Of a stretch of 64,000 bases of DNA, positions 49,584 through 59,015 are shown piece after piece; positions within the stretch are counted from its first letter, which is position 1, and each line of letters begins with the position of its first letter. Origin of the DNA: Saccharopolyspora elongata (lineage in GTDB: Bacteria; Actinomycetota; Actinomycetes; Mycobacteriales; Pseudonocardiaceae); assembly GCF_004348985.1 (NCBI RefSeq), contig NZ_SMKW01000016.1:1-64000 (forward strand), read 5' to 3'. A model generated the notes under the pieces. The model was not told the origin of the DNA. It did no database searches and saw only the letters and a program-made list of their open reading frames with translations. Made by a program: the position numbers and the translations under genes.

Positions 49584-49899
49584 ATCCGCCGCCAGGCGAC
49601 GAGCCAGGCGTCGCGTTCCGCGAGCGCCGAAGCCCGCTCTCGGTGTCGAGCCGCTGCTCGGTCTCGGACGGGCAGAGCAAGCCCGCAATGCCGCAGCACG
49701 TTCACGGCAGGGCTCCCGGCGGCCCAGTCCTCCTGTGAGTGGCCCACCTGCGGGTGAAACCGGCGATCGGTCCTCCTCGCCGACCCGGTACCGCACGCCG
49801 GGCGCGAAGTGAATCTTGGAATTCGCTGTTCCGGTAGCTATACCTGAGGGCACGCGTTGCCGGGAGGAGCGCGGACGCGCCCGAAACGAGGTGGACGTG

Positions 49900-51225
49900 A
49901 TGGCTGGGACGATCAGGGGGATTCGGACCTTCGACATCCGGTTCCCTACCTCCCGTGAGCTGGACGGTTCGGACGCGATGAACCCCGACCCGGACTACTC
50001 GGCGTCCTATGTCGTGATCGACACCGATGCGCCCGACGAGGTCGAGGGGCACGGCTTCGCCTTCACCATCGGCCGCGGCAACGACGTGCAGACCGCTGCG
50101 ATCAAGGCCTTGGAACCGGCTCTGATCGGCCGGGACCTCCAGCACACCCTGGATGACCTCGGCGGCATGTGGCGAGAGCTGGTGCACGATTCCCAGCTGC
50201 GCTGGCTGGGCCCGGAGAAGGGCGTGGTGCACATGGCGATCGCCGCCGTGATCAACGCCCTGTGGGACCTGAAGGCCAAGAGGGCCGGCAAGCCGCTGTG
50301 GCAGCTGCTCGCCGAGCTGACGCCGGAACAGCTGGTCGACCTCGTCGACTTCCGTTATCTCAGCGATGCCCTGACCCCGGACGAAGCGCTGGACATCCTG
50401 CGCCGGGCCGAGCCGGGGCGCGCCGCCCGGGCGGCGGAGCTCTGCGAAGGCGGCTACCCGGCGTACACCACGACGCCGGGGTGGCTCGGGTACTCCGACG
50501 AGAAGCTGCGCAGGCTCTGCCGGGAGGCGGTCGACCTGGGGTTCCGGCAGCTGAAGCTCAAGGTCGGTGCGGACCTCGCGGACGACGTCCGCCGGATGCG
50601 GATCGCCCGCGAGGAGGTCGGTCCGGACATCCGCATCGCCGTCGACGCCAACCAGCGCTGGGACGTGGGGACCGCGATCGACTGGATCCGGGAACTCGCG
50701 CCGTTCGACCCGTGGTGGGTGGAGGAGCCGACCAGCCCGGACGACGTGCTCGGCCACGCGGCCATCGCACAAGCGATCGCCCCGGTCCGGGTCGCCACCG
50801 GCGAGCACGTGGCGAACCGGGTGGTGTTCAAGCAGCTGCTGCAGGCGAACGCCCTGTCCTACCTGCAACTGGACGCCGCGCGGGTGGCCGGTGTCAACGA
50901 GAACGTGGCGATCTTGTTGCTCGCGGCGAAGTTCGGGGTGCCGGTGTGCCCGCACGCGGGTGGGGTGGGCCTGTGCGAGCTGGTGCAGCACCTGGCCATG
51001 TTCGACTTCGTCGCGGTGTCGGGGTCGATGGAGGACCGGGTCATCGAGTACGTCGATCACCTGCACGAGCACTTCGTCGATCCGGTGACGATCCGCGGCG
51101 GCAACTATTTGGCACCCGATCGCCCCGGGTTCTCCGCACAGCTGCGACCGGAAACGCTGGTCGAGTACGCGTATCCCGACGGCCCGGTGTGGACGTCGAA
51201 CGGGAGGGGACGGATGCATGAGTGA
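49900..51225 (+). CDS. fucD: L-fuconate dehydratase-type enolase-superfamily enzyme
   Basis: 441 residues. Capping and barrel segments match FucD/ENOSF1: [35 protein letters not shown] (catalytic Lys on KLKVG), [37 protein letters not shown] with the His, and [15 protein letters not shown]. It dehydrates L-fuconate (or a related acid sugar) to 2-keto-3-deoxy-L-fuconate with Mg2+. The ATG at 49900 begins [13 protein letters not shown]. First gene of a four-gene operon with an SDR, a mutarotase-like protein and an AKR; its stop overlaps the SDR gene. Confidence 0.86.
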   Translation: MAGTIRGIRTFDIRFPTSRELDGSDAMNPDPDYSASYVVIDTDAPDEVEGHGFAFTIGRGNDVQTAAIKALEPALIGRDLQHTLDDLGGMWRELVHDSQLRWLGPEKGVVHMAIAAVINALWDLKAKRAGKPLWQLLAELTPEQLVDLVDFRYLSDALTPDEALDILRRAEPGRAARAAELCEGGYPAYTTTPGWLGYSDEKLRRLCREAVDLGFRQLKLKVGADLADDVRRMRIAREEVGPDIRIAVDANQRWDVGTAIDWIRELAPFDPWWVEEPTSPDDVLGHAAIAQAIAPVRVATGEHVANRVVFKQLLQANALSYLQLDAARVAGVNENVAILLLAAKFGVPVCPHAGGVGLCELVQHLAMFDFVAVSGSMEDRVIEYVDHLHEHFVDPVTIRGGNYLAPDRPGFSAQLRPETLVEYAYPDGPVWTSNGRGRMHE

Positions 51226-51967
51226 ATTCGCCGGACGGACCGCCGTCGTCACCGGGGCCGGTTCGGGCATCGGGCTGGCGGTTGCCACCGAGCTGGCCGC
51301 GCGCGGGGCCTCCGTCGCCACCCTGGACCTCGATCCCTCCGGTGTGCCGGCGGACGTGCTGGGGTTGCGCTGCGACGTGACGGACGAGGAGTCGGTGTCC
51401 GCCGCCGTCGAGCAGGTCGTGCAGCGGCTCGGCGGCGTGGACGTCCTGGTCAACAACGCCGGAATCGGTGCTCAGGGCACCGTCGAGGCCAACGCCTACG
51501 ACGAGTGGAACAGGGTCTTCGACGTCAACGTCCTGGGCATCGTGCGCACGACCCGGGCGTGCCTGCCGCACCTGCGCAGGTCCTCGGCCGCGGCGATCGT
51601 GAACACCTGCTCGATCGCGGCCACCGCAGGACTGCCCAACCGGGCGCTCTACAGCGCGAGCAAGGGGGCGGTGCTGTCGCTGACCATGGCGATGGCCGCC
51701 GACCACGTGGCGGAGGGAATCCGCGTCAACTGCATCAATCCGGGCACCGTCGACACCCCGTGGGTGCGCCGGCTGCTCGAGGCGGCCGAAGACCCGGAGG
51801 CGGAGCTGCGCGCGTTGCAAGCCCGCCAGCCCACCGGGCGGCTCGTGTCGGCGGCCGAGGTCGCGGGGGCGGCCGCCTACCTCGCCGGTCCGGCGGCCGG
51901 GGCGACCACCGGCACGGCGCTCGCCGTGGACGGCGGGATGCAGGGCCTGCGCCTGCGGAAGAGCTGA
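51218..51967 (+). CDS. Short-chain dehydrogenase, 2-keto-3-deoxy-L-fuconate dehydrogenase-like
   Basis: 249 residues, classical SDR: cofactor loop [14 protein letters not shown], acidic NAD selector LDLDPSG, NNAGIG, the Ser in [18 protein letters not shown] (YxxxK) and [11 protein letters not shown]. The C-terminus [15 protein letters not shown] is typical. In the oxidative L-fucose pathway the SDR acts on 2-keto-3-deoxy-L-fuconate or on the sugar itself. It overlaps the dehydratase by eight bases, so coupling is firm; assignment to one step is inferred. Confidence 0.85.
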   Translation: MSEFAGRTAVVTGAGSGIGLAVATELAARGASVATLDLDPSGVPADVLGLRCDVTDEESVSAAVEQVVQRLGGVDVLVNNAGIGAQGTVEANAYDEWNRVFDVNVLGIVRTTRACLPHLRRSSAAAIVNTCSIAATAGLPNRALYSASKGAVLSLTMAMAADHVAEGIRVNCINPGTVDTPWVRRLLEAAEDPEAELRALQARQPTGRLVSAAEVAGAAAYLAGPAAGATTGTALAVDGGMQGLRLRKS

Positions 51968-51981
51968 GGGGGAAGCCGGAG

Positions 51982-52308
51982 ATGCAGCGAATCGCCTTGC
52001 ACACCAAGCTGAAACCCGGCAAGGAAGCGGAGTACGAACAGGTGCACGCGGTGATCCCGGTGGACCTGGATGCGGCTCTCCGCGCCGCGGGCGTGCAGAG
52101 CTGGCGGATCTGGCGCGACGGCCAGGACCTGTTCCACGTCGTGGAGGTCGAGGACTACCAGGCGATGCGGCATGCGCTGCGCGATCACCCCGCGAATGTC
52201 GCCTGGCAGGCCACGATGTCCGAGCTGCTGGCGGTCGAGGACGACTACTCGGGCACCGACACCGGCCTGACGCAGGTGTGGGAGCTGCCCGGGAGCGGGG
52301 GCGCATGA
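51982..52308 (+). CDS. L-rhamnose/L-fucose mutarotase-like protein
   Basis: 108 residues, RhaM-type (COG3254) dimeric barrel: RIALHTKLKPGKEAEYEQVH, then SWRIWRDGQDLFHVVEVEDYQAM and TGLTQVWELP. His and Tyr residues in the KEAEYEQVH and SWRIW positions are conserved. It interconverts alpha and beta sugar anomers before oxidation. ATG at 51982 follows the SDR stop by 14 bases; its stop overlaps the next ATG. Confidence 0.88.
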   Translation: MQRIALHTKLKPGKEAEYEQVHAVIPVDLDAALRAAGVQSWRIWRDGQDLFHVVEVEDYQAMRHALRDHPANVAWQATMSELLAVEDDYSGTDTGLTQVWELPGSGGA

Positions 52309-53294
52309 AGTCCGTTCGGCTGGGCGGATCGGCGGTTTCGGTCTCGGCGCTCGGATTCGGCGGCGCGGTGATCGGCAACCTCTACCGCGCGGTGGACGAG
52401 GACACCGCGTTCGGAGCGGTGGATGCGGCGTGGCATGCGGGCATCCGCTTCTTCGACACCGCCCCGCACTACGGGCTCGGGCTGGCCGAGCGCCGACTCG
52501 GCCGGGCCCTCGCCGGGCGGCCGCGGGACGAGTTGGTCGTGTCGACCAAGGTCGGCAGGCTGCTCGTGCCCGATCCGCGCGGCGCGGCGCGGCGGGACGA
52601 CGCGGGCTTCGACGTGCCCGCCGACCACCGGAGGGTGTGGGACTTCAGCGCGGACGGGGTGCGGCGCTCGCTGGATGCCAGCCTGCACCGGCTCGGCCTG
52701 GACCGGATCGACGTCGTGCTGATCCACGACCCGGACGACCACTGGGAACAGGCCGTCGGCGAGGCGTACCCGGCCCTGCACGAGCTCCGGTCGCAGGGCG
52801 TGATCGGTGCGATCGGCGTCGGCATGAACCAGTGGCGGATGCTGGAGCGGTTCGCCGTCGAAACCGACGTCGATGCGGTGATGCTGGCGGGCCGGTACAC
52901 CTTGCTCGAACAGTCCGCAGTGGACACCATGCTGCCGACGTGCCTCCAGCGCAACGTATCGGTGCTCGCGGCCGGCGTCTTCAACGGCGGGGTGCTGGCC
53001 ACCGACGAGCCCGGCCCGGAAGCGATGTACGACTACGCCCCGGCTGCGCCGGAGGTGCGGGAGCGCGTGGCGCGGATGGCCGAGGTGATCCACCGGCACG
53101 GCGCGAGCGTGCCGCAGGCCGCGATGGCTTTCGTCGCTTCGCACCCGGCGGTCGCGAGCGTCGTGGTGGGCGCTCGAACAGCGTCGGAGGTCCGTGGCAA
53201 CGCCGAACTGTTCGGCCGCGCGGTCCCGGCCGGGCTCTGGGACGATCTGGTCGCGCAGGGCCTGCTGCGCCCCGACTCGGTGCTTCCGATCTGA
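52305..53294 (+). CDS. Aldo/keto reductase, L-fucose (D-threo-aldose) dehydrogenase-like
   Basis: 329 residues. The catalytic tetrad is visible: Asp and Tyr in RFFDTAPHYGLG, Lys in VVSTKVGRLL, His in VLIHDPDDHW. The C-terminal IGVGMNQWRML and VVVGARTAS segments bind the cofactor. This is the D-threo-aldose 1-dehydrogenase group that oxidises L-fucose/L-galactose to the lactone. ATG overlaps the mutarotase stop by four bases. The operon lacks a lactonase, an aldolase and a transporter. Confidence 0.88.
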   Translation: MKSVRLGGSAVSVSALGFGGAVIGNLYRAVDEDTAFGAVDAAWHAGIRFFDTAPHYGLGLAERRLGRALAGRPRDELVVSTKVGRLLVPDPRGAARRDDAGFDVPADHRRVWDFSADGVRRSLDASLHRLGLDRIDVVLIHDPDDHWEQAVGEAYPALHELRSQGVIGAIGVGMNQWRMLERFAVETDVDAVMLAGRYTLLEQSAVDTMLPTCLQRNVSVLAAGVFNGGVLATDEPGPEAMYDYAPAAPEVRERVARMAEVIHRHGASVPQAAMAFVASHPAVASVVVGARTASEVRGNAELFGRAVPAGLWDDLVAQGLLRPDSVLPI

Positions 53295-53397
53295 CATCAC
53301 TGGTCCGGTGCGAATTCCGGGTTATTCATTTGACCTCGAGTGCGGTGGAGGTTCTAGCTTGGGAAGTGATCATCGAACGCTCTGAGGGGATTTCTTC

Positions 53398-54231
53398 ATG
53401 ACCGTGTTGGTAACCGGTGCGACGGGGAATGTCGGGCGGCGCGTGGTGGATCGCCTGCTGGCCGCCGGTACTCAGGTGAGGGCGTTGACCAGGCGCCCGG
53501 AAGCGGCCGGGCTGCCGGGTGATGTCGAGGTGCTCCGGGGCGACCTAGCCGATTCGGATGCGCTGGCGAAGGCGCTGGCCGGGGTCGACAGCGTGTTCCT
53601 GTTCCCGGTGCCCGAAGGGGTCGAGGCGTTCGTCGACCGGGCGAAGGCGGCCGGTGTCCGTCGTGTCGTCGTGTTGTCGTCGAAGGCGGTGGAGTTCGCC
53701 GACGGCAACGCGATCGGCGAGCGGCACCGGGTGATCGAGGAAGCCGTGGAAGCAGGCGGCTTCGAGTGGACGTTCCTGCGACCCGGCGCGTTCGCGACCA
53801 ACACCCTGGCCTGGGCCGACTCGATCCGCACCGAAGGAGTCGTCCGCGAACCGTTCGTGGATGCCCAGCAGACGCCGATCCACGAGGACGACATCGCGGC
53901 GGTGGCGGCGACCGCCTTGCTGGAGGACGGGCACGCCGGAGCGGCCTACGCGCTGAGCGGGCCGGAGGCGCTCACGGTGCGCGAGCAGGTGCAGGCGATC
54001 AGCGCCGCGATCGGCCGTGAGGTCGGGCTTGAGGAGCAGACGTTGGAGCAGGCCCGCGCGCACATGGTCGCTGAAGGCGTGCCGGAAGCCATCGTCGACG
54101 CGCTGCTCTCCTACGGGGCGCAGAACGTCGAGAACGCGGCGCCGCCGGTGCGGACGGTTGAGCAGGTGGCCGGGCGCCCGGCGCGCACGTTCGCCCAGTG
54201 GGCTGTCGACCACGCGGACGACTTCCGTTGA
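53398..54231 (+). CDS. NmrA-like NAD(P)-binding protein (atypical SDR)
   Basis: 277 residues. The N-terminus MTVLVTGATGNVGRRVVDRLLAAG is the Rossmann TGxxGxxG motif; LTRRPEAAGLPGDVEVLRGDLAD, VVLSSKAVE and WTFLRPGAFATN are typical of the NmrA/QOR2-type family. It binds NAD(P)H, and may act as a redox sensor or a quinone reductase. It is separated by 103 bases from the fuc-type operon and is probably transcribed alone. Confidence 0.85.
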   Translation: MTVLVTGATGNVGRRVVDRLLAAGTQVRALTRRPEAAGLPGDVEVLRGDLADSDALAKALAGVDSVFLFPVPEGVEAFVDRAKAAGVRRVVVLSSKAVEFADGNAIGERHRVIEEAVEAGGFEWTFLRPGAFATNTLAWADSIRTEGVVREPFVDAQQTPIHEDDIAAVAATALLEDGHAGAAYALSGPEALTVREQVQAISAAIGREVGLEEQTLEQARAHMVAEGVPEAIVDALLSYGAQNVENAAPPVRTVEQVAGRPARTFAQWAVDHADDFR

Positions 54232-54285
54232 TGCGGCCCGGAAAACCGGTCGCCGATGGTGTTCCGGACCGCCTAATCTCTTGAT

Positions 54286-55050
54286 ATGGCGATTGTTTCG
54301 GTTCCTTACCACCTCGATGAGCGGTTGCCGGAGCCCGGCCTCCCGCTGCCTTCCTCGGCCGCGACGGTGGAGATACCGCTGCCGGACGGCGACGTGTGGC
54401 AGCGCCTCGGCGCGCTGTACTCCGTTGCCGTCGACGAGGTCGCCCGGGTCGCCGACCGAGGCGAGGTGCCGACCGTGGTCTCCGGGGACTGCATGGTGTC
54501 GCTCGCCGTGCTCGCCGGACTGCAGCGGGCGGGAACCGACGCGGCGATCGTCTGGTTCGACGCGCACGGCGACGTGCAGACCGTCGAGACCACGGAATCC
54601 GGTTACGTGGGCGGGATGCCGCTGCGGATAGCGGTCGGCTACCGCCCCGAGCTGATCGCGGACCGGCTGGGGCTCCGCCCGCTGCCGGAAGACCGTGCGC
54701 TGCTGGTGGACGCGCGGGACCTGGACGAGGCGGAGGTCGAGTACCTGGCGACCTCGGACATCGTGAGGTGCGGGGTCGATGAGATCACCGAGGACGTCCT
54801 GCCGGACGGGCCGCTGCTCCTGCACATCGACCTGGACGTGATCGACACCGCCGAGTTGCCCGGCATGAGCTTCCCGGTCGGCGGTGGGCCGTCGCGTTCG
54901 GCGGTGCTCACCGCGATCCGGCGGATCCTGTCCACCGGGAGGGTCCGGGCATTCGACGTCGCCTGCACCTGGCGGCCCGACGAACAGCACGGCGAAGCCA
55001 GGGCACGAGTCCTGGCAGACCTGTTGGCGGCGAGCGAAGCGCCGCACTAG
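54286..55050 (+). CDS. Arginase/agmatinase-family (ureohydrolase) protein
   Basis: 254 residues. Metal ligand motifs include VWFDAHGDVQTVE (DAHxD-like), HIDLDVID (DxDxxD-like) and VSGDCMVSLAVLAG near the N-terminus, where the family's usual GGDHS is changed to SGDCM. The manganese ligands of the first two motifs are largely kept. The His of the GGDH motif is replaced by Cys, so catalysis may differ. It probably hydrolyses a guanidino or related compound. It stands alone with a strong hairpin after it. Confidence 0.8.
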   Translation: MAIVSVPYHLDERLPEPGLPLPSSAATVEIPLPDGDVWQRLGALYSVAVDEVARVADRGEVPTVVSGDCMVSLAVLAGLQRAGTDAAIVWFDAHGDVQTVETTESGYVGGMPLRIAVGYRPELIADRLGLRPLPEDRALLVDARDLDEAEVEYLATSDIVRCGVDEITEDVLPDGPLLLHIDLDVIDTAELPGMSFPVGGGPSRSAVLTAIRRILSTGRVRAFDVACTWRPDEQHGEARARVLADLLAASEAPH

Positions 55051-55165
55051 GTCTTTCGCCGGAACGGCAACGATCTTCGTCCGGGCGCGGCCAGCCGCAC
55101 CCGGGAGAGCCACACCGCCACGTCGCGACGCGTCGCCCCTCGACCGGCGCGCGGCGGTGCCATGA

Positions 55166-55199
55166 GCCGGGTGGTGCGGTTCGGCACGCACCACCCGGC
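55166..55199 (+). terminator. Terminator after the arginase-like gene
   Basis: GCCGGGTGGTGCG / CGCACCACCCGGC, 13-bp perfect stem with an 8-base loop. It begins 116 bases past the stop, in a 465-base gap (55051-55515) that otherwise shows no gene. Confidence 0.75.
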
Positions 55200-55515
55200 C
55201 GCAAACCCATCCGGCAGGCCGGGCCTCGGTGCGGTCGCCGTCGGCCAGGGCATGGCGTGCTGCTCGTTGATTTCTCACTCCAGGTGTTCGGTCGCGTACT
55301 GCCTGCACATCGTCCATTTGGCCCCCGTAGTGGGATTCGTCACTCGGCCCCGATACGCTGTTTTCCCAGCGGAGAAGGGCAATCGGACATCGCGCGCGCC
55401 TTTCTCGGATTTGCCGCCAGGCGTGGCGCGACCACTCAGCGGTTCCGGACGCCGCACGGGAATGTGGCACCGTCGATGCGAGCACAGCGATGCGCACGCA
55501 GACGCGAGGAGGAAG

Positions 55516-55968
55516 ATGAACAGCAGGAAAGCGTCCGCGCTGGCCGTGGCGGCTCTGGTCGCGGGCGGCGTGCTGACCGGTGGTGTGGCCACCGCGCAGG
55601 CCGCGGGCGGCAGTCCGAGCCCTTGCCGGGCGAGTGCCAAGGCGTGCGTGAGCCTGTCGACCAACCAGGCCTGGCTCCAGAAGGACGGAAGCACCAGCTA
55701 CGGCCCGGTGCCGATCACCAGCGGCAAGCCGGGTTCGGAGACGCCGACGGGCATCCACCGGGTGCAGTGGAAGGACGCCGACCACCGCAGCCGGGAGTTC
55801 AACAACGCGCCGATGCCGAACTCGGTGTTCTTCACCAAGACCGGCGTCGCGTTCCACGAGGGCAGCCTCCGGGCCAAGTCCAACGGCTGCGTGCACCTGT
55901 CGACGACGGCGGCGAAGCGGTTCTTCGACTACCTGAACCCGGGCGACGAGGTCCAGGTCGTCCCCTGA
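55516..55968 (+). CDS. L,D-transpeptidase (YkuD-fold) catalytic-type protein
   Basis: 150 residues. A signal peptide (MNSRKASALAVAALVAGGVL...TAQAAG) precedes the YkuD domain: PVPITSGKPGSETPTGIHRV and the catalytic HEGSLRAKSNGCVHLS (His, then SxGC with the active Cys). It makes 3-3 cross-links or anchors proteins in peptidoglycan outside the membrane. ATG at 55516 has GAGGAGG upstream. Unlike many homologues it has no LysM or Ig domain. Convincing catalytic residues make this confident. Confidence 0.9.
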   Translation: MNSRKASALAVAALVAGGVLTGGVATAQAAGGSPSPCRASAKACVSLSTNQAWLQKDGSTSYGPVPITSGKPGSETPTGIHRVQWKDADHRSREFNNAPMPNSVFFTKTGVAFHEGSLRAKSNGCVHLSTTAAKRFFDYLNPGDEVQVVP

Positions 55969-56645
55969 CTCGGCCCGCATCCGCGGCATCCCGCCGGGCG
56001 GACGCCCCTAAAAGTCCATTGTGGACTAGCGGTGTCGGCCCCAGCAGAGGAACGCGAAGGTTCCTGGGCAGGGCTCCCGCCATCGATCCGATGGATCGCA
56101 GTTCGGGCAGCGGCCGGAACCGCGGCGGTGAACCGGCCACGGTCCACGCTGTGGTGGGCCGGCTCAACCAACTCGTCCTGCCGCTCGGAGTCGATCCCCG
56201 AAGCCCGCTTCCCGGTTCGACTCTCCAGCAGGAATCAGCTGAATGCGCCGGGACGCGGGTGTTCCTGAAAATCCGCACTGCGGGCGGCCGCTGCTCGCCG
56301 CGGGTTGGCTCGCGCTGCTGTAGCGTCCGCCGAACTTCCCTTCGCCCTTTCGCATGATCTCCGACTGTCGAAGCGCACTGCGCGCTATGGAGCAGGCCGC
56401 CCAGTCGGGCAACTGGGCTTCCGAAGGATCTGATCGCGAAGAACCCCTGCTACCAGGGAAGACTTCCCCGGTCTTCGCATAGGCCGCGAGCGTTCGACCG
56501 CCGTCACCGGCCCGGCCGGAGCACCTTCGTCGAGTTCGGGCGCACGCGTGTGATCGCGGGCGCGCTCTATGATCCACGGCGCCGCCAGAAGTCGCGTTCC
56601 CAACCGGCTTGCTCCCTGCGCACTCGGCGAATTTGAGGAGTCTCG
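55969..56645. other. 677-base gene-free stretch
   Basis: Only Arg-rich shadow frames run through it. A short dyad AGTCCA-TTG-TGGACT at about 56013-56027 and a weak hairpin GAAGACCGGGGAAG/CTTCCCTGG around 56440-56475 were seen. A possible 42-codon frame (start 56354) lacks a ribosome site. No RNA gene was recognised. Confidence 0.5.
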
Positions 56646-57446
56646 GTGACGGACCGCGTGGACTCGATCGAATCGATGGAACAGCTCGCGGTGGTCTGGC
56701 GCGACATGGTGCTGGACCGGGATCTTGGTGCCGATGTGCGAGACCTCCCGGGCATCGCCGTTCGCTGGGCGGACTGCCGGTTCCTCTTCTGGAACTGCAT
56801 CACGTTGACCGAAGTCGGCGCGGACGCGGAACTCGTCGGGCAACGACTGGGCCAGGCAGCGGACATCATGCGCTCGAAGCAGCACCCGGGATTCCTGTGG
56901 ATCTTCGAGGACCTCCTCGCCGATGACGCACGCGCGGCGCTGAGCGAAGCAGCCGAGCGAGCGGGCCTTGAGCACGCCTTCCCCGGAACCGGCATGGCCG
57001 GAGATCTGCTCCCTATCCCCGAGCCCAGCCACCCCGACCTGACATTCGTGCGCGCGACCACCGACGAACAGCTGCGCACCTACGCAGACCTCAACTCGCG
57101 CGCCTACGGATTCCCCTTGGAAGACGGCCGCGACGGGCTCGTCGGCTCGACGCTGTGGAAGAACCAGGTGCACGCCTACCTGGGTCTGCGAGACGGCGTG
57201 CCGGTGACGTGCGCTGCGACCGTGGAAGCAGCAGGACGCCTTTTCGTCGTGCTCGTCGCCACCGCCCCGGAGTGGGAGCGCAGGGGATACGGCGAGGCGG
57301 TGACGCGGAAGGCGCTGTACGAGGGCGGCCGGGCCACCGGACTGACCCGCGCCACCCTGCACGCGACCGTCGCCGGTGCACCTGTGTACCCGCGGATCGG
57401 CTTCAACCCGAACTCGCCGATGCACTTCTACAGCCTGAAGAACTGA
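56646..57446 (+). CDS. GNAT-family acetyltransferase
   Basis: 266 residues. The N-terminal half (WRDMVLDRDLGADVRDLPG) is unassigned; the C-terminal half is GNAT: LFVVLVATAPEWERRGYGEAVTRKAL holds the acetyl-CoA binding RxxGxG/A-type turn (RRGYGEA). VYPRIGFNPNSPM is the usual C-terminal strand. GTG with GAGGAG five bases upstream. The substrate is unknown; the N-terminal domain may define it. Confidence 0.8.
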   Translation: MTDRVDSIESMEQLAVVWRDMVLDRDLGADVRDLPGIAVRWADCRFLFWNCITLTEVGADAELVGQRLGQAADIMRSKQHPGFLWIFEDLLADDARAALSEAAERAGLEHAFPGTGMAGDLLPIPEPSHPDLTFVRATTDEQLRTYADLNSRAYGFPLEDGRDGLVGSTLWKNQVHAYLGLRDGVPVTCAATVEAAGRLFVVLVATAPEWERRGYGEAVTRKALYEGGRATGLTRATLHATVAGAPVYPRIGFNPNSPMHFYSLKN

Positions 57447-57568
57447 TCCCAGCCGCGGTGCGACGCCGCGCCTTGCGTTCCGGACATGTGCGATCCTCGG
57501 CGCAGCCCAAGCGTGCCCGGCAGGCTCGGGGCTGTGTACCTGTTTACGACGGTCGATAGGAAAGTCTG

Positions 57569-58306
57569 ATGCTCGTCCGCCGCGCCTACATCCCCGAAGC
57601 GCAACGCCCGGAGTCGTTCGGCACCTGGCCGTACACGGTGCCGTGCGTCGCAGAACTCGCCGAGCGCGGCCTGACCTTCACCGCGCCGGTGACCATGCTC
57701 GTCGGCGAGAACGGGTCCGGGAAGTCGACGTTGGTCGAGGCGATCGCGGAGGGCTTCAAGCTCGACTCGCACGGCGGACGGGCCGGCCGCAAGTACGTCA
57801 ACGACCGGCCCAGGACTCCGCTCGGGGACGTGCTCAAGCTGGAGACCACCCCGATCGGGAGCCGGATGCTGACCGGGCCGAGGTCGCGGCGCAAGGGTTT
57901 CTTCCTGCGCGCCGAGACCGCCTTCGGGCTGCTGAACACCGTGAGCGGCGTGTACGGCTATTGGGATGAGGACACCTCGACCATGTCCCACGGCGAGGGG
58001 TTCCTGACGGTGTTCGGGGCGATGTTCCAGGACCGCGGGTTCTACGTCATGGACGAGCCCGAGGCCGCGTTGTCCTTCGAATCCTGCCTGAAGCTGGTCG
58101 GGTTGATGCACGAGCTCGGCAACTCCGGCGCGCAGATCGTCTGCGCGACGCACTCGCCGATCCTGGCCGCCACCCCCGGCGCGGACATCATCGAGGTGGG
58201 CGAGCACGGAACCCGCCGAGTGAAGTGGCACGAGCTCGACCTGGTGGACCACTGGCGCCGCTACCTGGCCGATCCGGGCCTCTACCTGCGGCACATCACC
58301 GAATGA
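57569..58306 (+). CDS. AAA-family ATPase (SMC/ABC-like)
   Basis: 245 residues. Walker A GENGSGKSTLVEAIA, an ABC-type signature-like MSHGEGFLTVF, Walker B FYVMDEPEAALSFESCL and the H-loop ATHSPILAATPGA are present and ordered as in AAA_23/AAA_21 proteins. A basic stretch (GPRSRRKGFFL) lies between. No partner nuclease is encoded next to it. Such ATPases occur alone or in defence systems. Confidence 0.83.
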   Translation: MLVRRAYIPEAQRPESFGTWPYTVPCVAELAERGLTFTAPVTMLVGENGSGKSTLVEAIAEGFKLDSHGGRAGRKYVNDRPRTPLGDVLKLETTPIGSRMLTGPRSRRKGFFLRAETAFGLLNTVSGVYGYWDEDTSTMSHGEGFLTVFGAMFQDRGFYVMDEPEAALSFESCLKLVGLMHELGNSGAQIVCATHSPILAATPGADIIEVGEHGTRRVKWHELDLVDHWRRYLADPGLYLRHITE

Positions 58307-58361
58307 CCCGGCACCCCGGGGAATGCGGGGCGGCGTCGCTGCCGGAGAGCATCCGCCGGAA

Positions 58362-58811
58362 TCATGGCCGTCCGAGGACCGGGTAGGCGTGCTCGATCGC
58401 CACGAGCGCAGTGACCATGCCTGGGATGTCCGTCTGGTCCAGCCCGGCGATGGCGAACGACAGGCTGTTGCCCGACCCCATGTCATCGTCGAGCTCTCCT
58501 GCCACGGACAACGAGCCGTTCGGCAGGCACCGCACTGTCAGCGCGATCCAGTTCTCCATCGAAACGAGCACCGCCTCGCCGCGCAACCGTCGGTCCAGCC
58601 GCTCCAGCCCGAGCCGGAACTCCCGGAGCTCATCGACTCGCAGCGCAGCGCCGATCTGGACCGCATATCCGCCCAGCCGGGCCGAAACGGGACTGACCAG
58701 CCAGTTGCCGTCCCAGTAGTCGTCGCACTCGGGGTGCATCCTGCCCAGCACTCGGACGGCCAGGTGATCACCTTCGACTCTTCCGACGACCAGCTCGCGA
58801 CGTTCGGTCAC
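58362..58811 (-). CDS. Possible WapI-type/DUF6228-like protein
   Basis: 149 residues. The pattern VEGDHLAVRVLGRMHPECDDYWDGNWL then a two-Asp ARLGGYAVQIGAAL and an acidic ELDDDMGSGNSLSFAIAGLDQT stretch resembles small immunity-like proteins of the WapI group. Homology is from memory. No toxin is encoded next to it. It converges on the ATPase. Confidence 0.55.
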   Translation of the reverse strand: MTERRELVVGRVEGDHLAVRVLGRMHPECDDYWDGNWLVSPVSARLGGYAVQIGAALRVDELREFRLGLERLDRRLRGEAVLVSMENWIALTVRCLPNGSLSVAGELDDDMGSGNSLSFAIAGLDQTDIPGMVTALVAIEHAYPVLGRP

Positions 58812-59015
58812 GCCGAAGATCCTGCCACCGCCGCGCCGCAGGCGGGAAAGCTTTCCAGACGTGCAACTTCGAGGACGAAGTCGTCCCCACGGCCTGGCGG
58901 AGGAACGCTCGCACCGCGGCGGCGTGACCAGTCACCAAGCTGATCCGCAAGGTGCCGGTCACGCCGCCGCGTTGCTACTCGCGCCGAAAGCGCCTGGCCT
59001 ACTGCCGAGAAGGAC

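Noticed and set aside
56150-56260. tRNA-like GGTTCGACTC segment near 56213
   Set aside because: No acceptor or anticodon stems pair around it, so it is not a tRNA.
56354-56481. 42-codon plus-strand frame in the gap before the GNAT gene
   Set aside because: No ribosome site, no recognised relatives, and composition like its shadow frames.
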